This document shows positions 28,507 to 38,165 of a stretch of DNA of 64,000 nt, one piece after another. The DNA comes from Helicobacter acinonychis (GTDB lineage: Bacteria > Campylobacterota > Campylobacteria > Campylobacterales > Helicobacteraceae). The first letter of the stretch is position 1; each line of letters starts with the position of its first letter. The notes under the pieces were generated by a model, which was not told the origin of the DNA, did not search any database, and saw only the letters and a program-made list of their open reading frames with translations. A program made the translations under genes and the position numbers. The stretch lies in the NCBI RefSeq assembly GCF_900461455.1, contig NZ_UGIA01000001.1, forward strand, positions 1,054,001 to 1,118,000. Direction: 5' to 3'.

Positions 28507-28638
28507 GCTTGTGCGGGTTAAATCGTGGATTTTAGAAAGTAAATGCACGCTTCAACCTCCCTTTAATTCCAATAAACCCTAATCATAAAAAGCTTTATGA
28601 TACAATGAAAATTCATACGATAAAAGGGTGGTTATGGC

Positions 28639-29880
28639 ATGACGCAAAAAAAAGAAACTCCAAAAGATCTCAAAAAACTCAATTTGTTTGATTTGCGCTG
28701 GATGGCGTCCTTATTTGGCACGGCGGTGGGGGCTGGGATTTTATTTTTGCCTATTAGAGCCGGTGGGCATGGGATATGGGCCATTGTAGCGATGAGTGCA
28801 ATTATTTTCCCTTTAACTTACCTAGGGCATAGAGCTTTAGCTTATTTTATAGGATCTAAAGATAAAGAAGACATTACGATGGTCGTTCGCTCGCATTTTG
28901 GCACTCAATGGGGGTTTCTTATCACTTTGCTTTATTTCTTGGCGATTTATCCTATTTGCTTGGCTTATGGGGTGGGTATCACGAATGTGTTTGACAATTT
29001 TTTTACCAATCAATTGCATTTAGTGCCTTTTCATCGTAGCTTATTGGCTGTCGTTTTAGTTTCTTTAATGATGCTTGTAATGGTTTTTAACGCCACGATT
29101 GTCACACGCATTTGTAACGCTTTAGTGTATCCTTTATGCTTGATTTTATTGCTTTTTTCTTTGTATCTTATCCCCTATTGGCAAGTTAATAACCTTTCTG
29201 TAATGCCGAGTTTTAAAGAATTTGTGCTAGCTATTTGGCTAACCTTACCGGTGCTTGTGTTTTCATTCAACCATAGCCCCATTATTTCAACCTTCACTCA
29301 AAATGTGGAAAAAGAATACGGCGCTTTCAAAGAGTATAAACTCAATCAAATTGAATTAGGCACATCGCTCATGCTTTTAGGGTTTGTGATGTTTTTTGTG
29401 TTTTCTTGTGTCATGTGCTTGAATGCTGATGATTTTATGAAAGCAAGGGAGCAAAATATCCCCATTTTAAGCTATTTTGCTAACACTTTAAACAACCCCT
29501 TAATCAATTATGCAGGGCCTGTGGTGGCTTTTTTAGCGATTTTTTCATCTTTTTTTGGGCATTATTACGGAGCTAAAGAGGGCTTAGAAGGCATTATTAT
29601 ACAAGGCTTAAAATTGAAAAAGGCTTCTAAAACCTTGAGCGTGGGTGTAACGATCTTTTTATGGCTTAGTATCACGCTTGTGGCTTATATTAACCCTAAT
29701 ATCTTAGATTTTATTGAAAATTTAGGCGGTCCCATTATCGCGCTCATTCTTTTTGTAATGCCTATGGTAGCTTTTTATAGCGTTTCTAGTTTGAAGCGTT
29801 TTAGAAATTTCAAAGTGGATATTTTTGTGTTTATCTTTGGGAGCTTAACGGCTTTGAGCGTGTTTTTAGGATTGTTCTAA
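28639..29880 (+). CDS. sdaC: Serine transporter SdaC
   Basis: 413 aa, hydroxy/aromatic amino acid permease family with 11 membrane segments. N-terminal FGTAVGAGILFLPI is the family signature. Imports L-serine. Its stop overlaps the sdaA start by one base (TAATG), so uptake and deamination are coupled. A TACAAT -10-like box lies at 28601-28606. Confidence 0.92.
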   Translation: MTQKKETPKDLKKLNLFDLRWMASLFGTAVGAGILFLPIRAGGHGIWAIVAMSAIIFPLTYLGHRALAYFIGSKDKEDITMVVRSHFGTQWGFLITLLYFLAIYPICLAYGVGITNVFDNFFTNQLHLVPFHRSLLAVVLVSLMMLVMVFNATIVTRICNALVYPLCLILLLFSLYLIPYWQVNNLSVMPSFKEFVLAIWLTLPVLVFSFNHSPIISTFTQNVEKEYGAFKEYKLNQIELGTSLMLLGFVMFFVFSCVMCLNADDFMKAREQNIPILSYFANTLNNPLINYAGPVVAFLAIFSSFFGHYYGAKEGLEGIIIQGLKLKKASKTLSVGVTIFLWLSITLVAYINPNILDFIENLGGPIIALILFVMPMVAFYSVSSLKRFRNFKVDIFVFIFGSLTALSVFLGLF

Positions 29881-31247
29881 TGGCTAGTTTTTCTATTTTA
29901 TCCATTTTTAAAATCGGCGTTGGGCCTAGCTCTTCACACACCATAGGGCCTATGGAAGCTGGGGCGAGATTTTGCGGATTGTTAAAAGATATTTTAGAAC
30001 AAGTTGCACGCATTCAAATCACCTTGCATGGCTCATTAGCATTGACCGGTAAAGGGCATTTGAGCGATGAGGCGGTTTTGATTGGCTTGCATGGTATTTA
30101 TGCTAACGAGTTGGATATAGCAACCAAAAAAGCCTTGCTGCATGAAGTGTTTGAAAATAAGGTTTTAAAACTCGCTAACCAACATCATATCCCTTTTGAT
30201 TATTCTAAAGATTTGATTTTTGACAATAAACCTTTAGCAAGACACCAAAATGCTCTTATTTTAAAAGCTTTTAACGCTAAAAATGAGGTTTTAAAAGAAG
30301 AAACCTACTATTCTGTTGGCGGAGGATTTGTCTATACTGAAAAAGAATTAGACAACTTGGCTGAAGAGAATGAAAATGAAAGCGTCGCTTATGATTTTTC
30401 AAGCGCTAAAGAATTGCTAGAATTATGCCAAAAACACGAAAAAAACATTGCTGAAATCGTGCGTTTGAGAGAAAACGCACTCAAAAACCACCCTGATACA
30501 ACGATGACTAAAATTTATCATGCGATGCTTGAATGCTATCATAATGGGGCTAACTCTAAAGAAATGTATCTTCCTGGTTTTTTGAAAGTAACACGATTAG
30601 CCCCAAGCATTAAAACGCGTTTAGAAAAACACCCCAAAAATGGGAATGACCCCTTAGCTTTGATTGATTACATCTCGCTTTACGCTCGTGCCATTGCTGA
30701 AGAAAATGCTAGTGGCGGTAAGGTGGTAACCGCCCCTACTAACGGAGCGTGTGCGGTGGTGCCAAGTGTGCTTTTATATGCTAAAAACCATTTGTTTGAA
30801 AATTTATCGCAAAAATCTATCAATGATTTTTTGCTCACTAGTGCGGCGATTGGCTATCTTTATAAGAAAAACGCTTCCTTGAGTGGTGCAGAAGCGGGGT
30901 GTCAGGCTGAAATTGGTGTGGCAAGCTCTATGGCTGCAGGGGGGTTAGCTTATTTGTATCAAGCCACGATCAAACAGGTTTTAATGGCTAGTGAAATCGC
31001 TATGGAACACCACTTGGGATTGACATGCGATCCTGTTGGGGGCTTGGTGCAAATCCCTTGTATTGAACGCAATGTTTTAGGGGCAATTAAAGCGATCAGC
31101 GCTTCTAAATTGGCTTTAGAAGATGCATACAAGCCTAAAGTGAGTTTAGATGAAGTGATCGCTACGATGTATGCGACTGGGAAAGACATGAATGAAAAAT
31201 ACAAAGAGACTTCGTTAGGGGGGTTAGCCAAAACGCTAGAATGCTAA
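29880..31247 (+). CDS. sdaA: L-serine ammonia-lyase (serine dehydratase)
   Basis: 455 aa, iron-sulfur type. N-terminal beta domain with KIGVGPSSSHTIGPM, then the alpha domain with ASGGKVVTAPTNGACAVVP, EAGCQAEIG and CDPVGGLVQIPC; the cysteines in these motifs hold the 4Fe-4S cluster. Converts serine to pyruvate and ammonia; important for colonisation in this species. Confidence 0.95.
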   Translation: MASFSILSIFKIGVGPSSSHTIGPMEAGARFCGLLKDILEQVARIQITLHGSLALTGKGHLSDEAVLIGLHGIYANELDIATKKALLHEVFENKVLKLANQHHIPFDYSKDLIFDNKPLARHQNALILKAFNAKNEVLKEETYYSVGGGFVYTEKELDNLAEENENESVAYDFSSAKELLELCQKHEKNIAEIVRLRENALKNHPDTTMTKIYHAMLECYHNGANSKEMYLPGFLKVTRLAPSIKTRLEKHPKNGNDPLALIDYISLYARAIAEENASGGKVVTAPTNGACAVVPSVLLYAKNHLFENLSQKSINDFLLTSAAIGYLYKKNASLSGAEAGCQAEIGVASSMAAGGLAYLYQATIKQVLMASEIAMEHHLGLTCDPVGGLVQIPCIERNVLGAIKAISASKLALEDAYKPKVSLDEVIATMYATGKDMNEKYKETSLGGLAKTLEC

Positions 31248-31330
31248 AATAGGGTTTTAAGAGTTTATCATAAAATGGAATTTAAAAACCCCTTTTTTGA
31301 AAAAATGAAAGTCAATATTTGATTAAAACC

Positions 31331-31861
31331 CTACAAAGACCAATAAATCGCTCCTAAAAACACAACGATCCCCATCAAAATACTCACAAACATGCGTTTA
31401 GTATCTTTAAGCGCTACCATTAAAAACGCACTCAAGTAAAACAACAACAAAAACACGCAAAAAATCCCTAAAAGCACCTGAAACACGATACCCACTTTAG
31501 CCTTATGCAACATGATTAACGCGCCTAAAAAACCTCTTTCAATGGTTTTGATTTTCGTTTGAGCGTCTTTGGTTTCAATCCTGATTTCATACAAAGGCGT
31601 GCCGATAGCTAACGCCCCCCTATAATCTCTAGGCTCTATCTTTTTAGGCATAGCGATATGATTTTCTTTTAAAAAGTCTTTTAAAAAATCCAACCGCTCT
31701 TCTTTTTTTAAAGATTTTTCTAAAACCCACTCTTTGATGTTAGCACCAGTGTCTTGTCTCACCCCAAAGAGCAATAAAAACCCACTCATTGCAAAAAGCA
31801 ACACTAAGGGGAAGAAAAAAGTGGTCGCATAAATGTGGAAATAGCGCATCATTTTAGTCAT
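31331..31861 (-). CDS. PepSY-associated-like membrane protein (HP0234 family)
   Basis: 176 aa. N-terminal helix (about 10-32), an outside loop with a beta-rich PepSY-like stretch, and two C-terminal helices (about 123-148 and 156-175). The motif HIYATTFFFPLVLLFAMSG resembles PepSY-TM proteins. Start overlaps the stop of the synthase-like gene by one base (TAATG). Confidence 0.6.
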   Translation of the reverse strand: MTKMMRYFHIYATTFFFPLVLLFAMSGFLLLFGVRQDTGANIKEWVLEKSLKKEERLDFLKDFLKENHIAMPKKIEPRDYRGALAIGTPLYEIRIETKDAQTKIKTIERGFLGALIMLHKAKVGIVFQVLLGIFCVFLLLFYLSAFLMVALKDTKRMFVSILMGIVVFLGAIYWSL

Positions 31862-33033
31862 TATTGCAACCTGTGGCTCACAAATTTAGAAAAATTATCC
31901 AAAACCAACCCCCCTTTTCTAAACCCTAATGCACAAGATTCATAAGCAAAAAACACATTGGGTTGGTAATACAAGCCATTATGCGAATTGAGTTCATAAA
32001 ACTCTTGATAAATGGGCTTGTGGTTAGAATAAACGCCGTCCGTTTTTAAGAGCGATTGCATGGAAGCTTCAAAAATTTCACTATTGGCCCCTTCCCTACC
32101 AAAAGCCACTTTTTTGATTTGCTTTTTATTGGCTAAAGGTTCATAGCTCGTTTCTAACAATAAGGGGTGGTTGGGGTATCTATCCCATAAAAGTTTTAAA
32201 AAACGCTTGGATTGGAAAAGGATCGTATAAGCAGGGTTTAAAAAAATCGTGTTTCTATTTTCCATCATGCTTTGCATTAAAAGGGCCAATTCTGGCTCAT
32301 CAATAGCGATATTTTCCCATGGGATTAATTTGAATAGAAATTCATAATTCAAGCCGTTTTTAAACACGCCCTCTTCTGCATTAAACTCCACCTCATCAAT
32401 GTAAGAAAAATCCGTTTCAAACCCTACGCTTTGAGCGGCGTCTTGTAAAAAACGCATGGTGCGTTCTTCTTCAATATTATCCCTAACGCTTGAAAAAAGG
32501 ATTTTCCACCCCTCATACATTTCTTCAAAATGGCTCGTGTCTTCGCCCAAAGTTACCATGCGTTTGAAATTCTCGCCAAGTGCTTCATAGAGATTATTGA
32601 ATTGCTTATTTTCATCATAGCCATTGGCTTTGAGTAACGCCCACTGGATCACTGCAGTTTCATAGAGCATGGTGGGGGTATCTGCGTTAAATTCTAGCAA
32701 TTTAATGGGCTTACCATCAAGCCCCCCAGCCAAATCAAAACGCCCATAAATATGCCAATGCACTTCTTCTTCAAAACTCTGCTTGATCATAGGAATGAGC
32801 ATGTTAGGAATATCTAATTCAAAAAAGCGCTCGTTTTCTATCACCTCTTCAGCCGTCTCTACGAACATGTCATAAAGCTCATTGCAAGCGTCATAATAGG
32901 CGTCCGCTTCTTTTTGAGAAACTACCACCATTTCATCAGCGATATAAGAAGAGTTATCGCTATCAGTGTGCCAATCCAAACCGATTTCTTCTAAAGTCTT
33001 ATTGTCTAAAGGTTTTAAAGGAATTACTTGCAT
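31861..33033 (-). CDS. Glutathionylspermidine synthase-like ATP-grasp protein (HP0233 family)
   Basis: 390 aa. ATP-grasp-like family with YGRFDLAGGLDGKPIKLLEFNADTP and an ILFQSKRFLKLLW segment. Annotated by homology as glutathionylspermidine synthase, but this species is not known to make glutathionylspermidine, so the true substrate is open. 14 nt after the lipoprotein gene. Confidence 0.75.
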   Translation of the reverse strand: MQVIPLKPLDNKTLEEIGLDWHTDSDNSSYIADEMVVVSQKEADAYYDACNELYDMFVETAEEVIENERFFELDIPNMLIPMIKQSFEEEVHWHIYGRFDLAGGLDGKPIKLLEFNADTPTMLYETAVIQWALLKANGYDENKQFNNLYEALGENFKRMVTLGEDTSHFEEMYEGWKILFSSVRDNIEEERTMRFLQDAAQSVGFETDFSYIDEVEFNAEEGVFKNGLNYEFLFKLIPWENIAIDEPELALLMQSMMENRNTIFLNPAYTILFQSKRFLKLLWDRYPNHPLLLETSYEPLANKKQIKKVAFGREGANSEIFEASMQSLLKTDGVYSNHKPIYQEFYELNSHNGLYYQPNVFFAYESCALGFRKGGLVLDNFSKFVSHRLQ

Positions 33034-33047
33034 CTTTTAGCCTTGAA

Positions 33048-33695
33048 TTATGAGTTAAAGCCCCTTGTCCCAGAGCTTACCGCCGGCGAACTTGTAGGCT
33101 TGCTAGAGCCAAAAAAACCGCTTTTTCCCCTATTCGCACCACCTACGCCTGAAGCACTAGGTGTGCTTTTAGAAAAGGAATTTTGAGAGCGTTGGTAAGC
33201 TTGTGGGGATTTGTAGGTCCGTTGGGCGTTTTGCTGGTAATTAGGGTTGTTGAAAAGCTTATTACCGATATAACTCCCTAAAATCGCCCCCGCCGCACTC
33301 CCTAAAATCGCACTCCCCAAGCCAAAGCCTGAGCTTTCATTACTCCCTCCACTATTGGGTTGGACAAGTTTGCTCGTGCCATTATCAATTTTAGCTTCTT
33401 CTTCTTTAATAAGCTTTTGAATCTCTTCATCGCTGAGCACGCGTTCATTGCCATTTAAATCACGCACCACAATGTGGGTTTTTGAGCTAGGGTATTCTTC
33501 AATAACCTTGTAAGATTTGTCCTTTTGCTCTTCTAAAATCACAAACGCACCTTTTTGAACGCTTTGAGTTAAATGGCTTTGCTCTTTGGATTTGTCATCA
33601 GCATTGCTCTTACACCCCACGATGCTTACCACCACTAATGCACTCAAACCACCCACGATCGCATAATCAGAAATCTTTCTGTATGGTTTTTTCAT
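33048..33695 (-). CDS. UPF0323-family lipoprotein (HP0232 family)
   Basis: 215 aa. Signal peptide with lipobox VSIVGC, cysteine 28; a central glycine-zipper-like helix ([16 protein letters not shown]) and a serine/glycine-rich C-terminus of low complexity. Probably an outer- or inner-membrane-anchored envelope protein; function unknown. 15 nt after the Dsb gene, same strand. Confidence 0.8.
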   Translation of the reverse strand: MKKPYRKISDYAIVGGLSALVVVSIVGCKSNADDKSKEQSHLTQSVQKGAFVILEEQKDKSYKVIEEYPSSKTHIVVRDLNGNERVLSDEEIQKLIKEEEAKIDNGTSKLVQPNSGGSNESSGFGLGSAILGSAAGAILGSYIGNKLFNNPNYQQNAQRTYKSPQAYQRSQNSFSKSTPSASGVGGANRGKSGFFGSSKPTSSPAVSSGTRGFNS

Positions 33696-33710
33696 GCGAG
33701 TAGCCTTATG

Positions 33711-34499
33711 TTATGACCTATAATGATACAAGAAAGGCACGCCTTTAATCACGCCGGGCTCAAAAATCTTTTTAGTGACATTTTCCACTTTAGTGCGTAA
33801 ATCTTCAGGCTCTTTTTGGGCATTAATATCATATTGGGTGGAATAAATCTTTTCAATGATAGAGATTTTATCTTCCACGCTCGCTCCCCTAGCCTTAGCC
33901 TGTGCCATTTCTTCTTGGATCAAAGCCGCTTTTTTAGCCGAATTGACCCCAAGCCACCCCACAATAACCATTTTAACGGTGTTTTCTTTCAAGTGGTCTC
34001 TGAGTTTAGTGAGCTCTCTTTGGCAATGCGGACACATGGGATCAGAGACAATATAAAGGATCTTGTCTTTATTTGCAGCGTTAGTGGAAGGTAGTTCTAC
34101 CACATAATCAGCAGGCACTTCATTAAAAATAGCGTTCAATTTCGCGCTATTTTGCTGGGTAGCATTAAGGGTTTGGATTCTTTGATTGGTTTCGGCGACC
34201 AATTGCACATCGTCGCTTTTATTGCTAAAAAAGATATTGCTAAGCCCTATGACTAAATTACCATCCTTACTCACCACAAGCGGGATTTGATATTTAGTGT
34301 CTGGGTCTTCTACCACCACGATTTTTAAATCTTGATTGGATTTCAAAGATTTAGTCTCTAAAATACGCACCTTTTTACTAGTTTGTTTTTCAATCACCTT
34401 AACTAAATTGTCTTGCATTTGCTTATTAGCCGGACTTTCAGGGGCTGCCCCTAAACTTACAAGAAGGAACACGCTCAACACACTCGCTCTTAATATCAT
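33711..34499 (-). CDS. Periplasmic thiol oxidoreductase, DsbG/DsbA-like (HP0231 family, DsbK)
   Basis: 262 aa with signal peptide (1-19), an N-terminal dimerisation region and a thioredoxin domain whose active site is C156-P-H-C159. The cis-proline region reads KGVPF near residue 253. HP0231 has been studied as the main periplasmic disulfide oxidase despite its DsbG-like architecture. TAGGAG lies before the ATG. Confidence 0.88.
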   Translation of the reverse strand: MILRASVLSVFLLVSLGAAPESPANKQMQDNLVKVIEKQTSKKVRILETKSLKSNQDLKIVVVEDPDTKYQIPLVVSKDGNLVIGLSNIFFSNKSDDVQLVAETNQRIQTLNATQQNSAKLNAIFNEVPADYVVELPSTNAANKDKILYIVSDPMCPHCQRELTKLRDHLKENTVKMVIVGWLGVNSAKKAALIQEEMAQAKARGASVEDKISIIEKIYSTQYDINAQKEPEDLRTKVENVTKKIFEPGVIKGVPFLYHYRS

Positions 34500-34557
34500 T
34501 AAAAACTCCTAAAGTTCATTAGCCTAAATCTCAAAAGAAATAAGCTTCTTAAATGGG

Positions 34558-34563
34558 TATAAT
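34558..34563 (+). promoter_or_regulatory. -10 box of kdsB
   Basis: TATAAT on the plus strand, predicted start near 34570, leader about 29 nt. Confidence 0.55.
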
Positions 34564-34598
34564 ACCATAAAAATCCCCTATTTTATAAGGCTTAAAAG

Positions 34599-35330
34599 AT
34601 GATTATCATCCCTGCTAGATTAAAATCCAGCCGTTTTGAAAATAAAGTGCTAGAATGTATTTTTGGCTTGCCTATGGTGGTCCGTTGCGCTAAAAATGCG
34701 AGTTTAGTTGATGAATGCGTAGTCGCTTGCGATGATGAAAGCATTATGGAAGTGTGTCAAAAATTCCATATTAAAGCGGTGATGACCTCCAAACACCATA
34801 ATAGCGGCACGGAGCGCTGTTTGGAAGCGGCTCAACTCTTAGGATTAAAAAACGATGAAAGGGTTTTAAACTTGCAAGGCGATGAGCCTTTTTTAGAAAA
34901 AGAAGTCATTGCAATGTTATTAGAAGCCACTAAAAACGCTCCTTTCATGGCGACCTGCGCTAAAGTCATTGATAAAGAAAAAGCCAAAAACCCTAATTTA
35001 GTCAAGGTGGTTTTAGACCATCAAAATAACGCCTTGTATTTTTCACGCTCCCTTATCCCCTTTTTACGAGATTTTGATTTGAAACGCCCCACGCCTCTTT
35101 TAGGGCATATTGGCATTTATGGTTTTCATAATAGAGAGATCTTAGAAGAATTATGCTCCTTAAAGCCATGCGTTTTAGAAGAGATAGAAAAGTTAGAGCA
35201 ATTGAGGGCTTTGTATTATCAAAAAAATATTCTAGTGAAAATCGTTCAAAGTGAAAGCGTGGGTATTGACACGAAAGAAGATTTGCAAAACGCTTTGAAA
35301 ATTTTTAACTCTCTGCCAACAACGCCGTGA
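34599..35330 (+). CDS. kdsB: 3-deoxy-manno-octulosonate cytidylyltransferase (CMP-KDO synthetase)
   Basis: 243 aa. N-terminal [14 protein letters not shown] nucleotide-binding loop, NLQGDEPFL and GHIGIYGF segments. Activates KDO for lipid A-core assembly; cytoplasmic. The following gene is a tRNA, not the outer-membrane protein gene that follows kdsB in the reference strain as I recall it. Confidence 0.95.
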   Translation: MIIIPARLKSSRFENKVLECIFGLPMVVRCAKNASLVDECVVACDDESIMEVCQKFHIKAVMTSKHHNSGTERCLEAAQLLGLKNDERVLNLQGDEPFLEKEVIAMLLEATKNAPFMATCAKVIDKEKAKNPNLVKVVLDHQNNALYFSRSLIPFLRDFDLKRPTPLLGHIGIYGFHNREILEELCSLKPCVLEEIEKLEQLRALYYQKNILVKIVQSESVGIDTKEDLQNALKIFNSLPTTP

Positions 35331-35336
35331 TTTTAC

Positions 35337-35365
35337 TTGACTTTTTATAAAAAACACACTAGAAT
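35337..35365 (+). promoter_or_regulatory. Promoter of tRNA-Asn
   Basis: TTGACT (35337-35342), 17-nt spacer, TAGAAT (35360-35365). The -35 is clearer than for most protein genes here. Confidence 0.6.
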
Positions 35366-35384
35366 TTCTTTTTTCAAGCGAAAT

Positions 35385-35459
35385 TCCAGATTAGCTCAGC
35401 GGTAGAGTAGGCGGCTGTTAACCGCTTGGTCGTAGGTTCGAATCCTACATCTGGAGCCA
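35385..35459 (+). tRNA. tRNA-Asn (anticodon GTT)
   Basis: 75 nt, cloverleaf complete. Acceptor TCCAGAT pairs with ATCTGGA; D arm contains AGCTCAGCGGTAGAG; anticodon stem GCGG/CCGC encloses loop CTGTTAA with anticodon GTT; T arm GTAGG TTCGAAT CCTAC. The CCA is encoded (35457-35459). Confidence 0.97.
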
Positions 35460-35595
35460 TTCTTTGCTATCTTTTCACTTCTCATTAAACACTGACAACT
35501 AAAACTTTTAACTTAAAAAATGCGGAATTAGATATAAGAAAAACTTGCATCAAGTCTGATTAAAATGGATATAAAAAATCCGCTCGCATTCATCC

Positions 35596-36594
35596 TCACT
35601 TAATAAGAACATGCAAAAATTCTTTGGTGTGCGTGGCTTTGTGGACGCGTGTATTGTCTGCTTTAAAACGCATGTAGGTTTTGGTGAATAAAGAGTAAGT
35701 GCCGTATTTTTTTAAGATATTTCTAATCTCTGTTTCATTCATAAGCCCTTCATTGTTATAGCTTAAAAAGATGTATTTGAATCGCGCTTTTTTGATCAAG
35801 TTTTCAAAGGCATTTAAAATCTTATTGCGAGAGCAAAACGATGATTTCTGGTAACTGGGCAAGCCGGTTTTACCTTTTGGGATAAAGGGTGTATAAGTGG
35901 CAATCGTGTTTAATAAATGATAGTTCGCCCCATATTGTCTCGCATTATAAGGGGGGTCTAAATACAAAATATCCCCTGAAATCTTTTCAATCAAATCATT
36001 GGAATCCTGCTGATATACTTCGTTAGCGTTTTGGCTCAAATCAAAATGAGCGCCTTCTAAAATGAGTTCTTTTTGAGCGCTTTTTTTAAGGTGTTTTAAA
36101 AAAGCCCCATAAACTGAAGCGGTATTAGCCACCTTGTCTGCACTCTCCAATAACGATGCGAGCAAAAAATAATACGCATGGCCATCAATATTTTGAGAAC
36201 GCTTGAGCTCTTCAATTTTTAAACGCATCGCATCAATTTTTTGAGCGTTCGTTTCGCTAAAATACTGCCTTGAACTCCCTCCTAAAGAATAATGCGAATA
36301 GATAAAGCCCTTTTTTAAAGCAACGCTATTAATCTCATCAATAAGCTCTTGTTTGTTAGGGATCTCTTGAATGTTGGCAATATAATTTTGATTCAAAACA
36401 AAGCTATAATACTCCAAATCATTAGAGATAATCTTATTAACGGCTTTTTTAAACGCGTGCCCCACAATACCCGTCCCAGCGAACAGATCACAAAAAATCG
36501 TGCAAGAGAGATCACTGCCCACAACCGCATGGATATTTTCCTTAATAAAGGGAATGAGCTTGTATTTAGAACCGATGTAGTTCATTGCAACCAC
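35596..36594 (-). CDS. hpyIM: Adenine-N6 DNA methyltransferase of the iceA locus (CATG-type M.HpyI)
   Basis: 332 aa from a GTG at 36594, or 329 aa from the ATG at 36585. Motif I DLFAGTG at 36-42 and motif IV DPPY at 213-216; N-terminal MNYIGSKYKLIPF. It follows iceA1 and cysE exactly as hpyIM does; M.HpyI methylates the adenine of CATG. The GTG overlaps the iceA1 stop (TAGTG), and neither start has a clear ribosome site, so translation probably depends on reading through iceA1. It is intact while the nuclease partner is broken. Confidence 0.88.
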   Translation of the reverse strand: MVAMNYIGSKYKLIPFIKENIHAVVGSDLSCTIFCDLFAGTGIVGHAFKKAVNKIISNDLEYYSFVLNQNYIANIQEIPNKQELIDEINSVALKKGFIYSHYSLGGSSRQYFSETNAQKIDAMRLKIEELKRSQNIDGHAYYFLLASLLESADKVANTASVYGAFLKHLKKSAQKELILEGAHFDLSQNANEVYQQDSNDLIEKISGDILYLDPPYNARQYGANYHLLNTIATYTPFIPKGKTGLPSYQKSSFCSRNKILNAFENLIKKARFKYIFLSYNNEGLMNETEIRNILKKYGTYSLFTKTYMRFKADNTRVHKATHTKEFLHVLIK

Positions 36595-37279
36595 TATAAA
36601 GTAGTTTTTTGATGGTATCCAATTTGATACCCCTCATCATAACCTTTTTGATACCCTTCATTGTATATCCTATCATTACAAGTTTTCTTGTATTGTATGG
36701 GGTCATATTGATAGCAACCCACACAGCCGTCATATTCAGCCTCCCCCTCATAGAAAGGATAATGATTGCCAAGAATTTTTGTTGCATCAAATCTATAGCC
36801 AGTCTCTTTGCATTCTTTACAAATTTGGCGTTTCTTATCATTACAAGCTTTACATAAAGCCTGAAAATCATCTAAAGTCTGCATGCTTAAATCAGAAACT
36901 CTTGGATCATTTTTGCGGCCGTCTTTGTGATCTACCTCTATTTGAGTGTTTTCAGAGTTGCCCCACACACCGCACATAGCACAACATTGTTGGCTATAGT
37001 GATTTTTAATATCTTGACGGATACTTTGGTTAAAAACACACTTGGTATTATAGCCATTCAAGCGTATTCTATCAATAGAATTTCTTGGAGTTTGCTCCTT
37101 ATCAAACTCCAAGTTAAATTCTTTAGCTATAGATGAACTCTTCCTACACCAACTCCCCCATTACCTAGCTGTAATTCTTGATATTTTCCTACAAATTCTG
37201 TAACGCTTACCCAACGACTCACCCCATTTTCATCAGGTTGAGCAAGTTCTGAAAATAACTCTTTTTTGCTTTTATTCAT
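36594..37279 (-). pseudogene. iceA1: iceA1, NlaIII-like HNH restriction endonuclease, broken by one frameshift
   Basis: Reading from the ATG at 37279 gives 50 codons and a TAG at 37127-37129. The next frame continues with SSSIAKEFNLEFDKEQTPRN and stays open to 36594. One base is missing near 37136-37142 (between GVGVGR and SSSIAKE); restoring it gives 229 codons, that is 228 aa, the length of full iceA1. The HNH core is intact: CAMCG, IEVDHKDGRKNDPR, and CKAC. Location between cysE and hpyIM fits. A truncated product could start at a TTG near 37112. iceA1 frameshifts are common among strains. Confidence 0.88.
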
Positions 37280-37365
37280 CTTTAAAAAACCTCTTCTTTA
37301 TAAAATTTAGGATCAAAATAACCCACCAACCATAGCACAAATGAGATCAACTGCTTATCTAAAAC

Positions 37366-37917
37366 CTAACAATCCTTTATAATGATTTTAGCTTTAGTGC
37401 TTACAGCAGTAGAGCCTGCGGGTAAATCTGAAAGCACCACAGCATTAGCCCCAATCTTCGCACCATCGCCCACGCAAATTGCACCCAAGACCTTAGCCCC
37501 TGCCCCCACTACCACACGGTTGCCTAAAGTAGGGTGGCGCTTACCCTTGAGCTTGCCCGTGCCCCCTAGAGTTACGCCATGATAAATGGTAACATCATCT
37601 CCAATCTCTGTGGTCTCGCCAATCACCACGCCCATGCCATGATCGATAAAAAGCCCTCGCCCAATCTTAGCACCCGGATGGATTTCTATCCCAGTGATAA
37701 AGCGTGCCAGCTGAGAAAGTGTGCGTGCAATAAAATAAAACCCACGCTTGTGCAACGCATGCGCTAGGCGGTGGCAAAGCAGTGCATGAATACCCGGATA
37801 AAGCAAGAAAACCTCCCACTTATTCCTAGCTGCAGGATCTTCTTGCAAAACACGCTCCAAACTATAAGATAAATCCTTTATTATAGAGTTTGTTTGAAAT
37901 GTATTTTTCCCCTTCAT
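37366..37917 (-). CDS. cysE: Serine O-acetyltransferase
   Basis: 183 aa. Left-handed beta-helix protein, with [28 protein letters not shown] and GKRHPTLGN. Makes O-acetylserine for cysteine synthesis. About a dozen residues at the N-terminus (before [10 protein letters not shown]) look unlike the family and may result from recombination at this edge; the known H. pylori form is near 171 aa. Its two flanks both carry iceA sequence. Confidence 0.9.
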   Translation of the reverse strand: MKGKNTFQTNSIIKDLSYSLERVLQEDPAARNKWEVFLLYPGIHALLCHRLAHALHKRGFYFIARTLSQLARFITGIEIHPGAKIGRGLFIDHGMGVVIGETTEIGDDVTIYHGVTLGGTGKLKGKRHPTLGNRVVVGAGAKVLGAICVGDGAKIGANAVVLSDLPAGSTAVSTKAKIIIKDC

Positions 37918-37927
37918 TTAAGTTTTT

Positions 37928-38055
37928 CTCCCATAAAAAGAATAGCAACTGCTAGAAATTTTGCATCAAATTTGTAGCCAATTTCTTTGCATTTTTTGTA
38001 AATCTGGCGTTTTGTCGTTGCAAGCCTTGTATAAAACTTGAAAATAAATTATCGC
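37928..38055 (-). pseudogene. Decayed fragment of a second iceA copy
   Basis: About 125 nt parallel to iceA1 positions 36745-36877 in the same orientation: TTGCATCAAAT, TAGCCA, TCTTTGCATT and GGCGTTT blocks are shared in order, with many substitutions and a 3-nt gap. It is not an exact recent copy. It encodes no open frame of use. cysE is therefore bracketed by iceA sequence on both sides. Confidence 0.7.
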
Positions 38056-38165
38056 TTAATGGCAGACTAGTTTAATGCATGCCTTTTAGCTTAACGCCCT
38101 TTTTGGAGAGTGGGTTAGATTGAACCCATAAAAGATTATAAGATAAGCCCTCCCCCTTTTTCAAT

